Shown one piece after another: positions 1 to 12,848 of a stretch of DNA of 64,000 nt; the stretch's first letter is position 1; every line of letters starts with the position of its first letter. The DNA comes from Hydnum rufescens UP504 (Eukaryota > Basidiomycota > Agaricomycetes > Cantharellales > Hydnaceae). The stretch is taken from contig MU128982.1 in assembly GCA_014904985.1 (NCBI GenBank), positions 108,773-172,772 on the forward strand, read 5' to 3'. The position numbers were made by a program, and so were the translations under genes. The notes beneath the pieces are model-generated. The model did not search any database and was not told the DNA's origin. It worked only from the letters and a program-made list of their open reading frames with translations.

Positions 1-2
1 TC

Positions 3-1007
3 ATGCCTGATGTAAGGATCAAAAACGAAACACCTCACATTCTCAATATTGCCCTATCCCAAGTCGCTCCTCTTCATTTCTCCAATGCTGTCGCGCCAGG
101 AGGTGGGTACATGTACAATGAGGCTTGCATGAGTAAAAGGCCGACCCTTCTCCCACATCCCGTAAATGAAAATGCCGACTAGAAACATTCGCAACGCACA
201 CTGGGTCCGTTTGGTTCACTGTTGAATGGCGGATCGACAACGTTCCACCGTCCCTCGAGACCGAAGAGACCGCCACGAAATTAAAAACGATAAAACTGAG
301 TAATCGGTACTCTGCTGCGAAATCTGCGAAGACGATCGGGATAGTGACCGCTGCTGGGCTGGGTCTGGTGGCACTTGCGGTGCCCGCGGCTCTCTCTACC
401 GCGGCTGCGGCAGGGAGTACCAGCGCTGCTGCGCTGCTGGCAAGTTCTGCGGTCCTTTCGGCTGCTAGTACCCCCGAGGCTATCGCTTTCAGCACATACG
501 CTGGTACGTACATCCTCCTAGGGCATCCATCCGGCGTGGAAAAATAGCTGATAAGGGTATACCCTCTGTAATATCCCTGCTGCCTTCTCGCCGTTGGACA
601 ATTTCCAAACACCCGCCGCGTACCTAGCCTCCACACTCACTGCTTCCGCGATCGAAGCAGTATGTGAAGACCATGGAGTCTCACCCGAGACCTCAGAAAA
701 ACTCAAGCAACGTGTCAATATCATCTCCTCCGTGGTATCTGCATCATCCCTCGGGGGCGCCGCAGCCAAAAAGGGTCCCAAAAAAGCCCTCTTGTCTGCT
801 GGGACCGCGATCGTATCTCGGATGGCGGCACACGGGAATAAGAAGGCGGCGGCCGTCGGACTGTTGCCGCCCGGGAAGACCGAGAGAGTCTACGGCGTAT
901 ACATCTCATTCAAACCAAGGAGTTTGGCTATACGGGAGGCATGCAACGATAGAGGAGAGATGCACATGCAGTTGTGGGACGTGGACAAAGGCCAACGCCT
1001 GGTTTGA
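3..1007 (+). CDS. uncharacterised basidiomycete protein, 290 aa, three exons
   Basis: Three exons join cleanly: 3-102, 183-503 and 556-1007. The first intron has donor GTGGGT and acceptor CTAG; the second has donor GTACGT and acceptor TAAG. The joined frame is open for 290 codons and starts at the ATG at position 3, so the gene is probably complete, although an upstream exon cannot be excluded. The N-terminus (VRIKNETPHILNIALSQVAP, then GSVWFTVEWRID) resembles a family of Agaricomycete proteins of unknown function that I recall as having an aromatic-rich beta-type N-terminal region. Residues about 85-135 are a very Ala-rich hydrophobic stretch that could insert in a membrane. The C-terminus is Lys-rich, then ends in a short charged tail. 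No catalytic motif is visible. The function is unknown. Confidence 0.7.
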
Positions 1008-2385
1008 CTACATATCTATTTCGACGTTTTGACATTTTCGCTTTATTTTATGCCTTGTGTGGACTGACTCGTCTTGTTGTAGCATGCATGTATATTCATG
1101 TAGAGATACATAGCGTGTATGCTATCAATGGGATTTGTTGTACGGACAATCAATGAAATTAATAATGCCCCAAAGGGTATCCGTTGCGGAGAAGACCAGA
1201 GATAGTGTTTCTGGCATGTGGCTTCTCTAGAGACCTATGTCCAAGAATTTCCCACAAATGCTTCATGTATATTTGTAGGGAAATAAGAATGTTTAATTTC
1301 TGACCCAACAGAGCACAAGAGGTGAGATGAAGCAGTAGAGAGGGTACGCAGAGTCGCTGGCACTGGGAAAAACAGGAATTGTTCAATATCCACCCGATAC
1401 CCAGTGAAGAAATCGTTCATGTACAGTACACTGCTGCATTCAGCGTGGATTCCCCGTCACACAAGATACGCATCGTCAACCACAAGATGATGTCTCCCAT
1501 CACAGATTCGATTAGGTCGAGACCCGCGGCCCAGGCTAGAACGAGGTGAAGATCCTGGACCACGTGTATCAGCAATTCTCTTCCCCAATGTTTCTGGGCA
1601 AGGAGATCCTATAATGCGGTCGTGAGATCGCTTCTTCAGGGCGGGATGGCTCTCCTTCCAATGCTGGAGCTGAAGGGGAATGGAAGATGCGCGTCCTCCG
1701 TCGACTACCGGAGTGGCCAGTAATTACCGCTTTCCAATGATGGAAGAGTGCCCTTTTCTATTCGCAACCTCACATGACGGTGATGGTTCCTCGACATGGA
1801 ACACGCCTCTATGAGGCCTTGCTCTACACCCAACGGTACACTCGCGGGCTTCGTTCCAGTAATGCTGATGGCCCTCTATCGTTGATGAGAATCCAATTCT
1901 TGTTTATTACTGGTCTTGGAATTCTTGGGTATTCCCTCGATCTTCCAATATTTCCATATTCATGGCGATTTGGGACAGGTTCACCATGCGGCTGCTACCC
2001 AAGCTTTGAATGGAAAATTACACAGCTGACCCAAGTGTGAAGATGACACAATATAACCAACTCAGTTCGGTGACCAATGTATTGACAGTCGGTATCGACC
2101 CCACAGATAATCCGAACCAGACAATAGAACAAGGCATTATCGGTTTCTAGCAAAGGATGATACTAAATATACCAGTTGATGCGTGTGCAGTAGAAGGTCC
2201 TTCGACGAACAAACTGACCCAAGTACCGGACAGTGCGACAAATAACCATCTCGCAACCCCAACCAGAACACTTTGCGGGAAAGATGCGAGTCACCCAGAA
2301 CCTTGCACGATATTAATAAATCTGAAGGATAACACCCAAAGAGGTAAGCACGGAACTTGCCGGTACCCATAAAGCCCATGTAAGG
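1008..2385. other. intergenic, no gene recognised
   Basis: About 1.4 kb between the orphan gene and NTE1. Open frames here are short, lack recognisable motifs and do not join through good splice sites. The last few hundred bases presumably hold the NTE1 promoter. I see no RNA gene or strong repeat. Confidence 0.5.
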
Positions 2386-5300
2386 ATGGACAGAGATCCC
2401 TCTCATCCTCTCATCTCCCTCGTTCGGGCCTGTGTCTCGGTTACATGTGAGCTTAAGCTCACCGTTATTTTTCCCTCCTTTCTGATTGTGGGTTTTAGTC
2501 TGGATTCTGGCATGGGCGCGCACGTTGGTTGCGTTTACGACCATTACTGTCCCTCGATTCGTATACGCAGTCCTATCGTATTCGTTGACTCTGAGGGTGA
2601 GTCCAGGAAAGAGCTCATATGAGCATTTGAATTTATCTCTCCAGCGAACTAGCTCGATTTCAGGTCGCTGGCGATCCTATTTCTTCTGTTTGGCGTTGCG
2701 CTATCATTCTTTGTTAGATATAGCTATTTGAACACTTATTGTGCGTTAAATGGTCATTCAATGTCCTCTCGCTTACTTATTTTAATCTCCACTAGCGACT
2801 CTGAAAGAGGTACCCCTCACGAAACCCGATCTCGAGGAATTGCACCCAGATGTTCAGGGGGCAGATCCACCCAACCCCTTCCATAATTATCTGGACGAAT
2901 TTTTGCTGGCCATCCGAGTCTTCGGCTTTCTCGAGAAACCCGTAAGGATTTACTTGCAGCATCCCTCGTGCATCACTTATGACGCAATTCGAAGGTGTTC
3001 CATGAACTTGCCCGTCACTTGCAAACAAGGAGATTGATCGCAGGAGACAGTTTATCTCTCGACCAAGATAAGAACTTTTATTGCGTTGTCGATGGTCTCG
3101 TTCAGGTGTATGCGAAGACAAGTACGACATCGGCCGAGCCTGAGGGAATATGGGCCGAAGAAGAATTAAACGGATATCAGTTGCTCAACGAAGTAGGGAG
3201 TGGGGGAACGCTCTCGAGCCTTTTCACGATCCTGAGCTTATTCACCGAGAACGTGAACCTTGCGTGGCCCGATGAGGAAGTCGATGAGGCCAGTCCTGAC
3301 ACACCGAGTAGATCTCGTGCGAATTCAGATGTCTCCAACCTCGACCTTGGTACGGGCTCTGGAACTCTACGGCGATCACGAAGGAACTCGGTGTCATCAT
3401 CTGGATCGACTGTGCAAGCACCCGATACCGTCCTGGACTCTGATCAACAACCTTCCCTCCTTTCAACATCCAGCCGGATAAGCAGCAGTACCAACACATC
3501 ATCCTATCGTTCCACCACCTCCAGAGACCCAAAACAACCCCGAACCAGGACCCGCAAAGCAACGCTGCCGGCAGGCCTCGAGCCTAGTATGAATGGCTCC
3601 TTGGCGAGAGCCACGGTAGATACCACACTTGCCGTCATCCCAGCTGGTCTGCTTGATATTTTCTTGAATTATCTGTTCATCTAATTAATTATCCGATGGA
3701 TCCAGAGGCCTTCCGCCGACTCACGTCCAAATTCCCCAAGAGTTCCGCACATATTATCCAATAAGTGGTCCATCGATTCTTTATAGCTTACTTGCTTATT
3801 TTATTCCGCATCTGTACAGTCATCCTGACTCGTTTTTCGCGGGTCACTTTCAATGCAGCCCACAAATATCTGGGATTAACGACAGAATTGCTACGCACCG
3901 AAAAGGCCATCAATGACCTTGCCTGCCACCCTCTTCCCAGAGACTTCTACCAAGGGGGTGGTATGCAACAACTCCGCCAGCGTTTCACGCCTGAAGTCCA
4001 GAGTGACAATGGTGACGGGGAGTCCTCTGAAGTGGAGACAGACTACTTTGGATTCCCCCTAATCGCGGGCAGGGAAATGCACGTTCTGGTTTCTCCCAAG
4101 GGAAATCCTCGTCTATCGCGTCCAGCACAATACACGACTCGACCTCTGGTCACTTCCGCCGCAGATCTCAAGTTAATGCAGGTGATTTGCACAGCATGAT
4201 CGGAAGCTCAGATGCCTATCGCCCTCTCGTCCGGAATCAGAGCCTCCTATTCAGTCCTAGTTTGCGAACCATGAATGATCACGCGGCTCGCCATGTCACG
4301 GATAACTCGGGCGATTTCGACCTGCGCGAAGGGGTGATGGACTGTATTGCCAAGTCAATAGGTCTCATACAGCCTCCAATCAGCGGATCCATATCGCCCA
4401 CCGAGACATCGCCCGCATTCGGTGCCTCCGATCCATTTGCACGATCGTCGCTCAACACGTCATTTCAGTCCTTATCCTTCTTGCAAGCGGCGGACGATGC
4501 ATCTAGTGTCACGGGTGGCTCCTCTGTCATGATGGGATCCAACAATGCTGCCATCGACAACGAAGTGGAAATCCTTTTCTTCCAAGCGGGTGATACGCTT
4601 GTCAAAGCGGGGGAAGCGGATGCTGGTGAGCAATTCCACCGGGTTGGTGCCATTGATGATAGGCTTATATGTAGTGTCATAGGTATGTTCTTCGTCATCG
4701 AGGGCATCTTGGACGTCTCTCTTCCCCCTGAAGACGGTGCTACTAGTAAGGAGCCGGAAGCACTTCCCCTATTCACTCCAGGCCTACACAAGAAGTCTGC
4801 TGTAGGACTGCAAGCCTCTAAGCCAACCAAGCCATCGAAGCACTTATTTACTGTCAAGTCTGGTGGTATCGCAGGATACTTGGGTATGTATTCGTGGCTA
4901 TAGTCACAAGACCGCACGCTCAGGCCTACTCCCACTCAGCGTCTCTTTCTGGTATCCCTCATATGTCGACATCCGAGCCAAGATGGATACGTATGTTGGA
5001 TTCTTGTCTCACAGTGCATTGGAACGTCTTCTGGAGAAGAGGCCCATCGTGCTGCTTACGCTTGCGAAGCGCCTTATTTCTCTATTATCACCATTGGGTG
5101 AGATGACTGGGTTCCTTGATGCCATCGCCACCCGCTCATTCATAATATTTTTGTTGTCCTAGTATTGCAAATTGACTCGGCGCTGGACTGGATGCAAGTC
5201 AACGCTGGCCAAGTTTTGTGGCGCCCAGGCGAGCCCAGCGACAGCTTTTACATCGTTATCAATGGACGATTGCGAGATATTACAGAGAAGGACGATGGAA

Positions 5301-8045
5301 ACTCAGGAAAGTGAATATTGTAGATGAATATGGGCAAGGTCTGTCCATCTTTCTCGTGTGCTTTTGAATTTATTTGGGTGTGGAAGGTCTAACCGTGGGC
5401 CTGATATAGGTGATACTGTCGGAGAGCTTGATGTGATCACTAATTCTACACGCAAGACAACGTTGCACGCGATTCGAGATACAGAACTCGTGCGGATGCC
5501 TCTGACGCTGTTTAACGCTATATCTGCCCGGTGTGTGCACCTAAATGTGTTGTCCCAACTGCTTCTAATTTCTCTTTGTGATTTAAGACATCCCAAGACC
5601 ACAGTCCAGTTCGTAGATAAAATGTTTCGTTTCGTTACGCATCCTTACTGATGCATTGGCCCCTAGGCTGCTTCGCATGGTCGCCACCCGTGTCCGTGAA
5701 ACGGCGGGCGCCAGTGGATCTGCGGTGCCTGGCACTGAAATGGGGAGCAACCTGAATCTAAAGACGGTCGCTATTGTCCCCTCTGCGCGAAATGTCCCGT
5801 GGCAGCGTTCGCAAAGAAACTCCAGGCGGCGCTAGAGGATAATGGAGCGCCCACATCGTATCTCACTCAGGCATCAATTACTAGTCACCTTGGGCGGCAC
5901 TCGTTTACTAAAGTGGGGAAACTCAGAGTCGCTGGATGGTTAGCTGATCAGGAGCAGCGGTATCGTATCGTATTGTATGTTGCGGATTCTGCCGTTAGCG
6001 CTCAGTGGACACAAACTTGTATACGCCAGGTAAGACGACCCCATCATCGTTTCAAGATGACAGAATTGGAATCATCTGACACAATCGATCCCAGGCGGAT
6101 TGCATAATGCTGGTGGGGATGGGAGACGACCCTAGCATTGGTGAATATGAGCGATTGTTGCTTTCCACGAAGACGACTGCTCGCAAGGAGCTCGTACTTC
6201 TCCATCCTGAGAGGACGGTGGTCCCTGGTTCAACGCGGGAGTGGTTGAAGGTATCCTGGGCCTTTCTCCCCCTATGGATCGATTTCTTACAATCGAGTGT
6301 TTAGATTCGACCGTGGATACATTCTCATTTCCATGTAGAACTTCCTGTGCGTGATATTACACTGTCTGCTCCGTGGGGCTTCTCTTTATGGGTTTGTCAC
6401 CTCATCCCAGGGTATCATAATTCCAAAACCGGCGCCTGTCCTGCTCGATCCTGCAGCCATGGTGGCATTCAAGAAATTGAAGAGTCAGGTCCAAATTCGG
6501 ATAGAAAAGTATCGAGGGTCTACGTCGGTACCGTCCCCACAACGACCGAGCCATTCGAGTGATTTTGCAAGACTTGCACGTCGTCTTTGTGGCAAGTCGA
6601 TTGGTGTCGTGCTAGGTGGCGGAGGTGCACGGGGAATATCTCATCTGGTATGACGGTCTAGCTCCCGTATGTGTGGTGCAGCATTAATTTCTTGAGATCA
6701 TTCGTCCTAGGGGATCTTGCGTGCTCTAGAAGAGCATGGTGTGCCCATAGATCAAATTGGGGGTACTAGTATGGGTGCATTCGTGAGCGGACTCTATGCA
6801 CGGGATGGAGACTTGCTCTCGAGTGTCGGTCGAGCGAAACAGTTCAGTAGTCGGATGGGTAACGTCTGGCGCATCCTTTCCGATGTGACCTATCCGATAG
6901 TGGCATATACAACAGTGCGGTGCTCGCTGTTTCCTTGTTATTTTGAATACTAAATAATACGCTTAGGGCCACGAGTTCAATCGTTCAATTTACAAGGTTC
7001 GTCATAGTCTACACCCATACCTAATCCACGTAAAACAGGATATTCATGTTTTCACAGGCTTTCTATGATTTGCACATCGAGGACATGTGGTTGCCGTACT
7101 TCTGCAACACTACAAATATTTTGACTTCTACAAATGAGATACACAACTCGGGCTACGCCTGGCGATATATTCGTAGGCTCAATCAATCATCATTCCCTAG
7201 GCATTATTTAACCTGGGGATTGCAGGAGCATCTATGACACTCGTAGGTTTGTTACCCCCTTTAAATGACAACGGCAATGTTCTTGTCGACGGCGGTTACA
7301 GTACGTGCATTTTTGAGTTTTCAAGATTGCATTTTGACTGACTATCTTGTGCACAGTGGATAATCTTCCTGTACGTTTTGGGAACCGGCCCATCGCCATT
7401 GTTCATCCATCATGGCTGAAGCTGGTCGATTACACATAGGTCTCCACAATGATGTCTATGGGAGCCAGTGCAGTCTTCGCAGTGGACGTAGGCTCGGTAT
7501 GAAGACCCTGGTCTCATTCGCTTCAGGATGCTGACCACCCTCTTTACAGGTCGACGACACATCGCCACGAAGTTTTGGTGATACAGTATCGGGATTGTGG
7601 CTCCTTTTCAATCGCTTGAACCCTTTTGCCGCAACACCTAATGTTCCACCCATTACGGAGATTCAAAGTCGATTGGCTTAGTGCGTCGCTTACTCTTACT
7701 GCTGCCAACTTGCTTCCTAGCTAATGTCACTTTCTAGTGTATCGAGCGTGAAGACATTAGCGGATGTCAAGGTCATGAAGGGATGTTGGTATATGCCTAT
7801 TCCTGTCCAAGAGGTCAGTTAATCACTCCTTGCCGAAGTCATTGTCTAATATGAGCTTCCGAGATCAGTTCAGTATCCTCCAGTTCAACAAATTCGAGCA
7901 GATATTGGCGATTGGATATGAAAGAGGGAAAAAGATGCTGCAGGAGTGGAAGGACGCAGGGAATCTTCCGACTGGGTACGAGGAAGGGTATCACGGGGGA
8001 GACAAGAGGAAGAAGGGACGGAGCTTGCGACGGAATTCAATCTGA
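2386..8045 (+). CDS. NTE1: lysophospholipase NTE1 (neuropathy target esterase homologue)
   Basis: This multi-exon gene encodes the ER-anchored serine esterase that deacylates phosphatidylcholine and lysophosphatidylcholine. The start at 2386 splices at 2449 into an N-terminal membrane segment ([12 protein letters not shown], then [15 protein letters not shown]). Exons at about 2795-3690 carry the first cyclic-nucleotide-binding-like domain ([21 protein letters not shown]), followed by a Ser-rich linker. A second such domain lies at about 4570-5700 ([35 protein letters not shown]). The patatin domain follows: glycine-rich [11 protein letters not shown] at about 6615, an intron, then the nucleophile elbow GTSMG at about 6765. 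The end at 8045 has a basic tail. Single-base deletions break the frame near 4167 (AAG before TTAATGC) and 5795 (in GTCCCGTGG). Both lie beside short homopolymers and look like sequencing errors, so I treat the gene as functional. Confidence 0.93.
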
Positions 8046-8190
8046 TCTGTAGCCCAAACTCTGTTGTATTATGACAATGAAATAAGAAAGGCTACGTTCA
8101 ACTTCCCATACCGGCCTCGTCAGACAGGAACAAAGTTTGCATTAGGGTAGCAATAGCGGAGATGGAAGGAGATTCCTCAATTTATGAATC

Positions 8191-10257
8191 CTAGCGACGA
8201 GGAATACCGCGGCCGCGTCCACGCAATGCTCTCTGTGCCTGTGCCTGTGATACCGGGGGACCCGATTTCGGCTGCATCAAAAGAGTAAAATCATACGATG
8301 AGCTACAAGATTTGATCCTGGGAATTAAAATCTTCCGAAGAACGAGACTCACCGCTTCACTCTGGGGATTTCTGACGGTCTCATCTACACTCAAGATCAG
8401 GCAAGCCGCCTCCGCCGCACTGCCGATGGCATTTATCTTCACCAGGCTTGGTTCCCATACGAATGCCTCCATGTTATCTCGTACACCTTCCCCTTCGACG
8501 TCCACGCCTGCCCAAACATCTCCAGACGCATGTCGCTGGCGCAGCTTGTTCAATACATCTGTCGAATCGAGACCGGCATTATCGCAGATCTGGCGAGGAA
8601 TAATTTCTAATGCCCGAGCGAACGCAGTGAGGACCAACTGGATTTTGCCCGGTATCGTGCGTGCGTGCGTGCGGAGGTAAGCACTGAGGTCCATCTTTAC
8701 GGATTAAATATCCGTGGTGAGTAAGAAGCCTGAGGGATGTTTGGATCGAAAAGTGAAATCACGCACTTCAACGGCGCCACCGCCAGCGACAACTTCGCTA
8801 TTCTTCACTGCACGTTTGACGACCATGATAGCATCGTGGAGGCTGCGCTCCACCTCCTCAATGAACTGCTCCGCCCCCCGCGGAGCAGTAGCGTACAAGT
8901 CTTAGCCTGGGGGCAGTCTTCGAATACATTATACCGCTCGCTGCCAATTTGTCTCTCTTCAAATAGTCCGCAGGTCCCCAGGTGCTTCCTCTGGATATTC
9001 GAGCAGGTGCTTTGCGTGCTTCCCCCCACAGCTTGCACGACGCGCTTAAGATCGGCGCTCGCGACCCGTCCCGCACAGAAGATTCCTCGATCTGCAAACC
9101 ACTGGGTGGCCAAATCGCCGATGGGCAGTTTGGAGAGACGACTTGCGCGCCCGTTTTTTGTATCAATTCGAGTTTGTTGTAAATGATGGTCCACTCCGCA
9201 TCGACGATTGCTTGATAATCGGCCACGCCTCCCACGCGGACTTCTGCGTTGTCCTTTTCGGCTTTGAGTTCGAGCTCGACGTTGAGGCAGAGAATTAGAG
9301 GGTTTTTAAACAATTTGGGCTGTTGTTCGGCACCAGCATAGGTGAATGTTTTCTTAAATGATACTCCACGAATGAGCAATGAATCCTAGAAAAAAAATGC
9401 GATCAATGATCCGTGATGCATCCTAGAACCTAGAATCCGTCTCTAACTTGTAGTCCTCCTCCAGGAATTTTTTTCACCCCAATGAGACTCTCGTCGAGGT
9501 CGTTCTGGTCCAGACATAGGACTGCATCCACGACCATTTGTGAAAAGAAGGGTTTTTGAGAGTGTATCAGTTTTGAGGACATTGATGTCGAGGCGCATTT
9601 GAGGAGAAGTGATCTAAACTGTCTGCAAATTGACGTGTTGGACATCGAGGAGAAACTTTGGAATACTGGGGCTTACTGAGAATCGGTCTTGTCGATAGTT
9701 ACTTGGATTTCTTTTACACGGTCGATGGCCTGAGAAAATTCAGCTCGGAGATGTCGCAGATATACGCAATAACAATTTGCTTGACCATTTGTGCTGCTAA
9801 TCGATACCCTTTCATGATGAGATGTGGGCTTACGCCTTCTTCGATATAGCCACGCACTTCCTTAAGCAGATGGGCGGCAAGAAGAACGACACTGGTTGTC
9901 CCATCGCCTATTTCTGCGTCCTGGGCCCGGGCAATGTCTACCAGGGTTTTCGCAGCGGGATGTACGATGTCTAACAATTTCATGATTGTCGCGCCGTCGT
10001 TTGTAATCTGTGCTTCTCCTCGATCGTTGACAATAAGTTTGTCCATTCCCCGCGGCCCCAGGGTCGTAGAGAGCGTGTCTGCAATAACCATGCACGCAGA
10101 AATATTTGATAGTAATTGACCTTTTCCTTGTGAGGTATCTGTTCCTTCCTTAAGAAGGATCACAGTCGGTTGCTGTCCAAATTCACCAAAGTTAGTATCC
10201 ACACGAACGACGCATCGTGAACGCACGACTCACCATCCCTTGTATGCCTCGTTGCAT
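8191..10257 (-). CDS. CCT7: T-complex protein 1 subunit eta (CCT7)
   Basis: Subunit of the cytosolic chaperonin TRiC/CCT, which folds actin, tubulin and WD-repeat proteins using ATP. Exon 1 is only 24 nt (10234-10257, MQRGIQGM) and splices to exon 2 starting at 10172 ([20 protein letters not shown]). Family signatures are plain: [24 protein letters not shown] (ATP/Mg site), [41 protein letters not shown] and RTIPGK, ending in the Gly/Arg-rich tail typical of eta ([10 protein letters not shown]). Two one-base deletions shift the frame, near 9140 (between QVV and SKLPIGD) and near 8880 (in a G run within LLRGGAEQF). Both restore perfectly when one base is assumed missing, so I regard them as sequence errors. 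The 5' end lies 76 bp from the bHLH gene on the other strand. Confidence 0.95.
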
Positions 10258-10333
10258 GGTGTTTTCAGTTCAAGTTTGCAAACGCGCTACTGACGTTCTC
10301 GGCAAATGCCGTCGCTTGGTAACTACAACAGAG
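10258..10333. promoter_or_regulatory. shared divergent promoter, CCT7 / bHLH gene
   Basis: Only 76 bp separate the CCT7 start (minus strand) from the preferred bHLH start at 10334 (plus strand). The two genes must share or overlap promoter elements, and the 5' UTRs probably overlap the partner's region. I see no clear TATA box. Confidence 0.45.
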
Positions 10334-11308
10334 ATGAGTCCCCAAGAAAGCGATAGTAGCCCACACCGTCCATCATATGTATTACAGCAACCCCAGGGAC
10401 CGCAATCTCCAACCCTCCATCTCCAGTCCCAACCAACATATCCCTTAGTCCCACCACCCGTCCCATACCAGCAGTTCGAATATAACTTCCCCACTGCACT
10501 CCCTGAGCAATTACTCCGACCCGATGAATCCTCTAATGGAAATGAGCTGTTCTCGGCGTCGGAGCACACCAATCTGCTAGGATTCCTTGATCAGTTCGAA
10601 TGGCAGTTCGATCCCCTTTTACCCTCTGGAATTCCTGCGTTTACAGCTGGGGATACCACACCTTTATCTTTGGGAAATTTAACCACCTCTTCATCCCTCC
10701 CAAATCGCGTCCCTCCTCGCTCTGGATCTCCTGGCAATTCTTCCCATTTATCAGGAGCTGTATACATGCATGCACCTACGGCCTATGCCCCTGGTGCCTC
10801 CGCCTACCCAATCCCCTCACGACTTCCTGGCTCCAATTCGCCACCACCACAGAACTACCATAGGCAGTACAGTCCCCCTCATGAATCAGCACACCCTAAA
10901 CAGGAAGAACCAGATGATTCGCATGTGGGAACGTCAGACGACGGTGGAGGTGGCGGGGGTGGAAACCTAATGGGTGGCCGACCACAGAAACCAGTGCTCA
11001 GTACCCCGGAGAAACGCGTCCGGCACATACTGTCTGAACAACGAAGACGAAATACAATACGCGATGGGTACGCTGCACTCACGTCAATGCTTGCCGCCCA
11101 CCCTACGGCGTCCTCTCGACCTGCTCCTCCGAAACCCGTGCGTGCCAGAGGGAAAGGAACACGTGGGCGGACGCGAGGCAAAGGCAAAAGCGGTGTCCTC
11201 TTTCGAGCTGTCGAGTATGTCAAATGGCTCGAAGAAAGCGTGGAGGATCTCATGGCGGAAGTGGAAAGGTTCGAGGCTGCGGTCCAACCTGGATGGCGCC
11301 CTCAGTGA
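10334..11308 (+). CDS. basic helix-loop-helix transcription factor
   Basis: Single-exon frame of 324 aa. The start at 10334 (MSPQESDSSPHRPSYV) is preferred over in-frame upstream codons because those overlap the CCT7 5' region. The N-terminal two thirds are Pro/Ser/Gln-rich and probably an activation region, with an acidic Gly stretch before the DNA-binding part. The basic region and helix 1 read KRVRHILSEQRRRNTIRDGY, with the E-R-R-R pattern that contacts E-boxes. A Lys/Arg/Gly-rich loop follows (KGTRGRTRGKGKSG), then helix 2 (FRAVEYVKWLEESVEDLMAE) ending as a short coiled coil. The domain sits at the extreme C-terminus, as in fungal Ino4- or Cbf1-like single-domain factors, but I cannot assign an orthologue. 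Nuclear, DNA-binding; the target genes are unknown. Confidence 0.85.
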   Translation: MSPQESDSSPHRPSYVLQQPQGPQSPTLHLQSQPTYPLVPPPVPYQQFEYNFPTALPEQLLRPDESSNGNELFSASEHTNLLGFLDQFEWQFDPLLPSGIPAFTAGDTTPLSLGNLTTSSSLPNRVPPRSGSPGNSSHLSGAVYMHAPTAYAPGASAYPIPSRLPGSNSPPPQNYHRQYSPPHESAHPKQEEPDDSHVGTSDDGGGGGGGNLMGGRPQKPVLSTPEKRVRHILSEQRRRNTIRDGYAALTSMLAAHPTASSRPAPPKPVRARGKGTRGRTRGKGKSGVLFRAVEYVKWLEESVEDLMAEVERFEAAVQPGWRPQ

Positions 11309-11894
11309 ATCAGTGCGGCTGAAGACGCAATGAGACTGCTTTGATGGGTTAATTTACAGAGAAACTGTTATTTTCTTGCAGTTTCCGTCTCAAGATGTTT
11401 CTGAGTAAGGCTGCAAACAGACGTCACCGCCATAGATATTAAGATGGCCGTTGGGCTGATCTGGGCTGAGTTAACACCGTACCATTGAACGTGAGTATCG
11501 ACGAATCCGGAAAGCACCAACTACTTTCAATCTCCCTGGACCTGATGCATCGACCTGCCACGTATAGGACCAAGCCAGCCAGGTCCCCGACATGATCATG
11601 GAGCAAGGCACCGCATCAGACGGCCTGCACGTCAGAATGCGGCTGATGGAGATGCGCGCGTTTTGTTAATATCGGATATTACCGGTTATGAAAACCCGAT
11701 TCAATTATAGGAGGCACTGCCCCTGTCCCGTGCAGTGTGAGGTCCAGGCAACACACGGAATACACGTAAAAAGTGTAAAAACGCGCTTCCGCCTAATAAA
11801 CATGGCCAGCTATAAAAGTGTGGGGTGATTTCTTGGTCCACCCCCGTCCTATTTCCACTGTTCCACCTTGATTTTTCCAACACTGTCGCGATCG
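11309..11894. other. intergenic, promoter of secreted-protein gene
   Basis: No supported gene. The segment ends with a TATA-like CTATAAAAG at about 11810, roughly 85 bp before the next start codon. Confidence 0.4.
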
Positions 11895-12848
11895 ATGCTC
11901 TATCCACTGTATCTTTTTGCTTCGATTCTTGGTTTGGTCTCCGCCGCACCCGCCCCCACCTCACCCAAATGTGTGACGTTTGAGACGGGTTTCCTCGCGA
12001 CTAGGGAGATCACGGACGATAATGGGATTGGTACTGGTACGTAGAGGATGATCTTCATCCATATGCTGCTGTCAGAGTCCCAAATACGACACTTAGGAGT
12101 GTACAAACACTTCGCGTTCAATTGGAGGAATGAGCTCGCGTTCTATCATAACACCCCTCACCCAGAGATACGGGTAGAGTTCCAGGTGCGTAGAAGATTC
12201 CCCTTGACGCGTCGTTTAAGAGATCAGGACCTCAACGGCTTCTGATGCAGACGTGTTTGCCGAACTACGCACACGGTGACAATTTCCTCATGTCCAAGTA
12301 CGGTGCGTTGAAGAAGTTCTGGCAGTCTGAGTCTCTTGCCTAACGACCTTTTCTTGCAGGTCGCATCTACCTGCCCGATACTAAGCAGTGCCTCGCCGTC
12401 AAGGTCGGATTCCCGTATTTTCTCATTATTCTATTTAAATTCCTGATCTGATCAGACTTTCTTCAGAACGCCGACAGTCCCACTGGGCCTTACTACGTTG
12501 AGCGCCGCGCATGCCTCAATAGTGCTGCTGGAGAGATGACCACCGCAGCCTCGATTCCTCAGAATTGGCTTGATCAACGAGGGTTCTTGAGCTGGGTTTG
12601 TTCCTTCCCCTCCCTTTGTTGTTGAAGCAAGCACTGGAATTTATATGTATTCTCATCAGGTTGGCAAGTCTAACGCTAATTCCACCGTCCTCCAAGGCAA
12701 TTGCAAAGCCGGTGACTTCGGTTATGCTATGGACAAACACGGGATACCCCTGTCGGACAAATCTGGCGAATATCGGGTGTCGCTAATATGCATCTACAAT
12801 GGTCCCAACACCCCACTCAACTCTGCATTCTGGACGACTCAGACATAG
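11895..12848 (+). CDS. small secreted protein, about 200 aa
   Basis: Six exons join without a frameshift. The ATG at 11895 opens a clean signal peptide (MLYPLYLFASILGLVSAAPA). The first intron begins GTACGTAG near 12038 and the next exon starts with GVYKHFAFNW. Later exons give TCLPNYAHGDNFLMSKY, GRIYLPDTKQCLAVK, NADSPTGPYYVERRAC and finally VGKSNANSTVLQGNCKAGDF, ending at the TAG at 12846-12848. The mature protein has about six cysteines spread over its length, suggesting disulfides, and is rich in Asn, Tyr and Gly. Layout and size fit small secreted proteins of plant-associated fungi, but there is no recognisable enzyme or lectin motif. Function not assigned. Confidence 0.75.

Noticed and set aside
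43..636. 197-codon minus-strand frame over the first gene
   Set aside because: Shadow of the spliced plus-strand orphan, whose three exons join perfectly.
8312..9186. Plus-strand frames over CCT7
   Set aside because: Antisense shadows of an unmistakable chaperonin gene.
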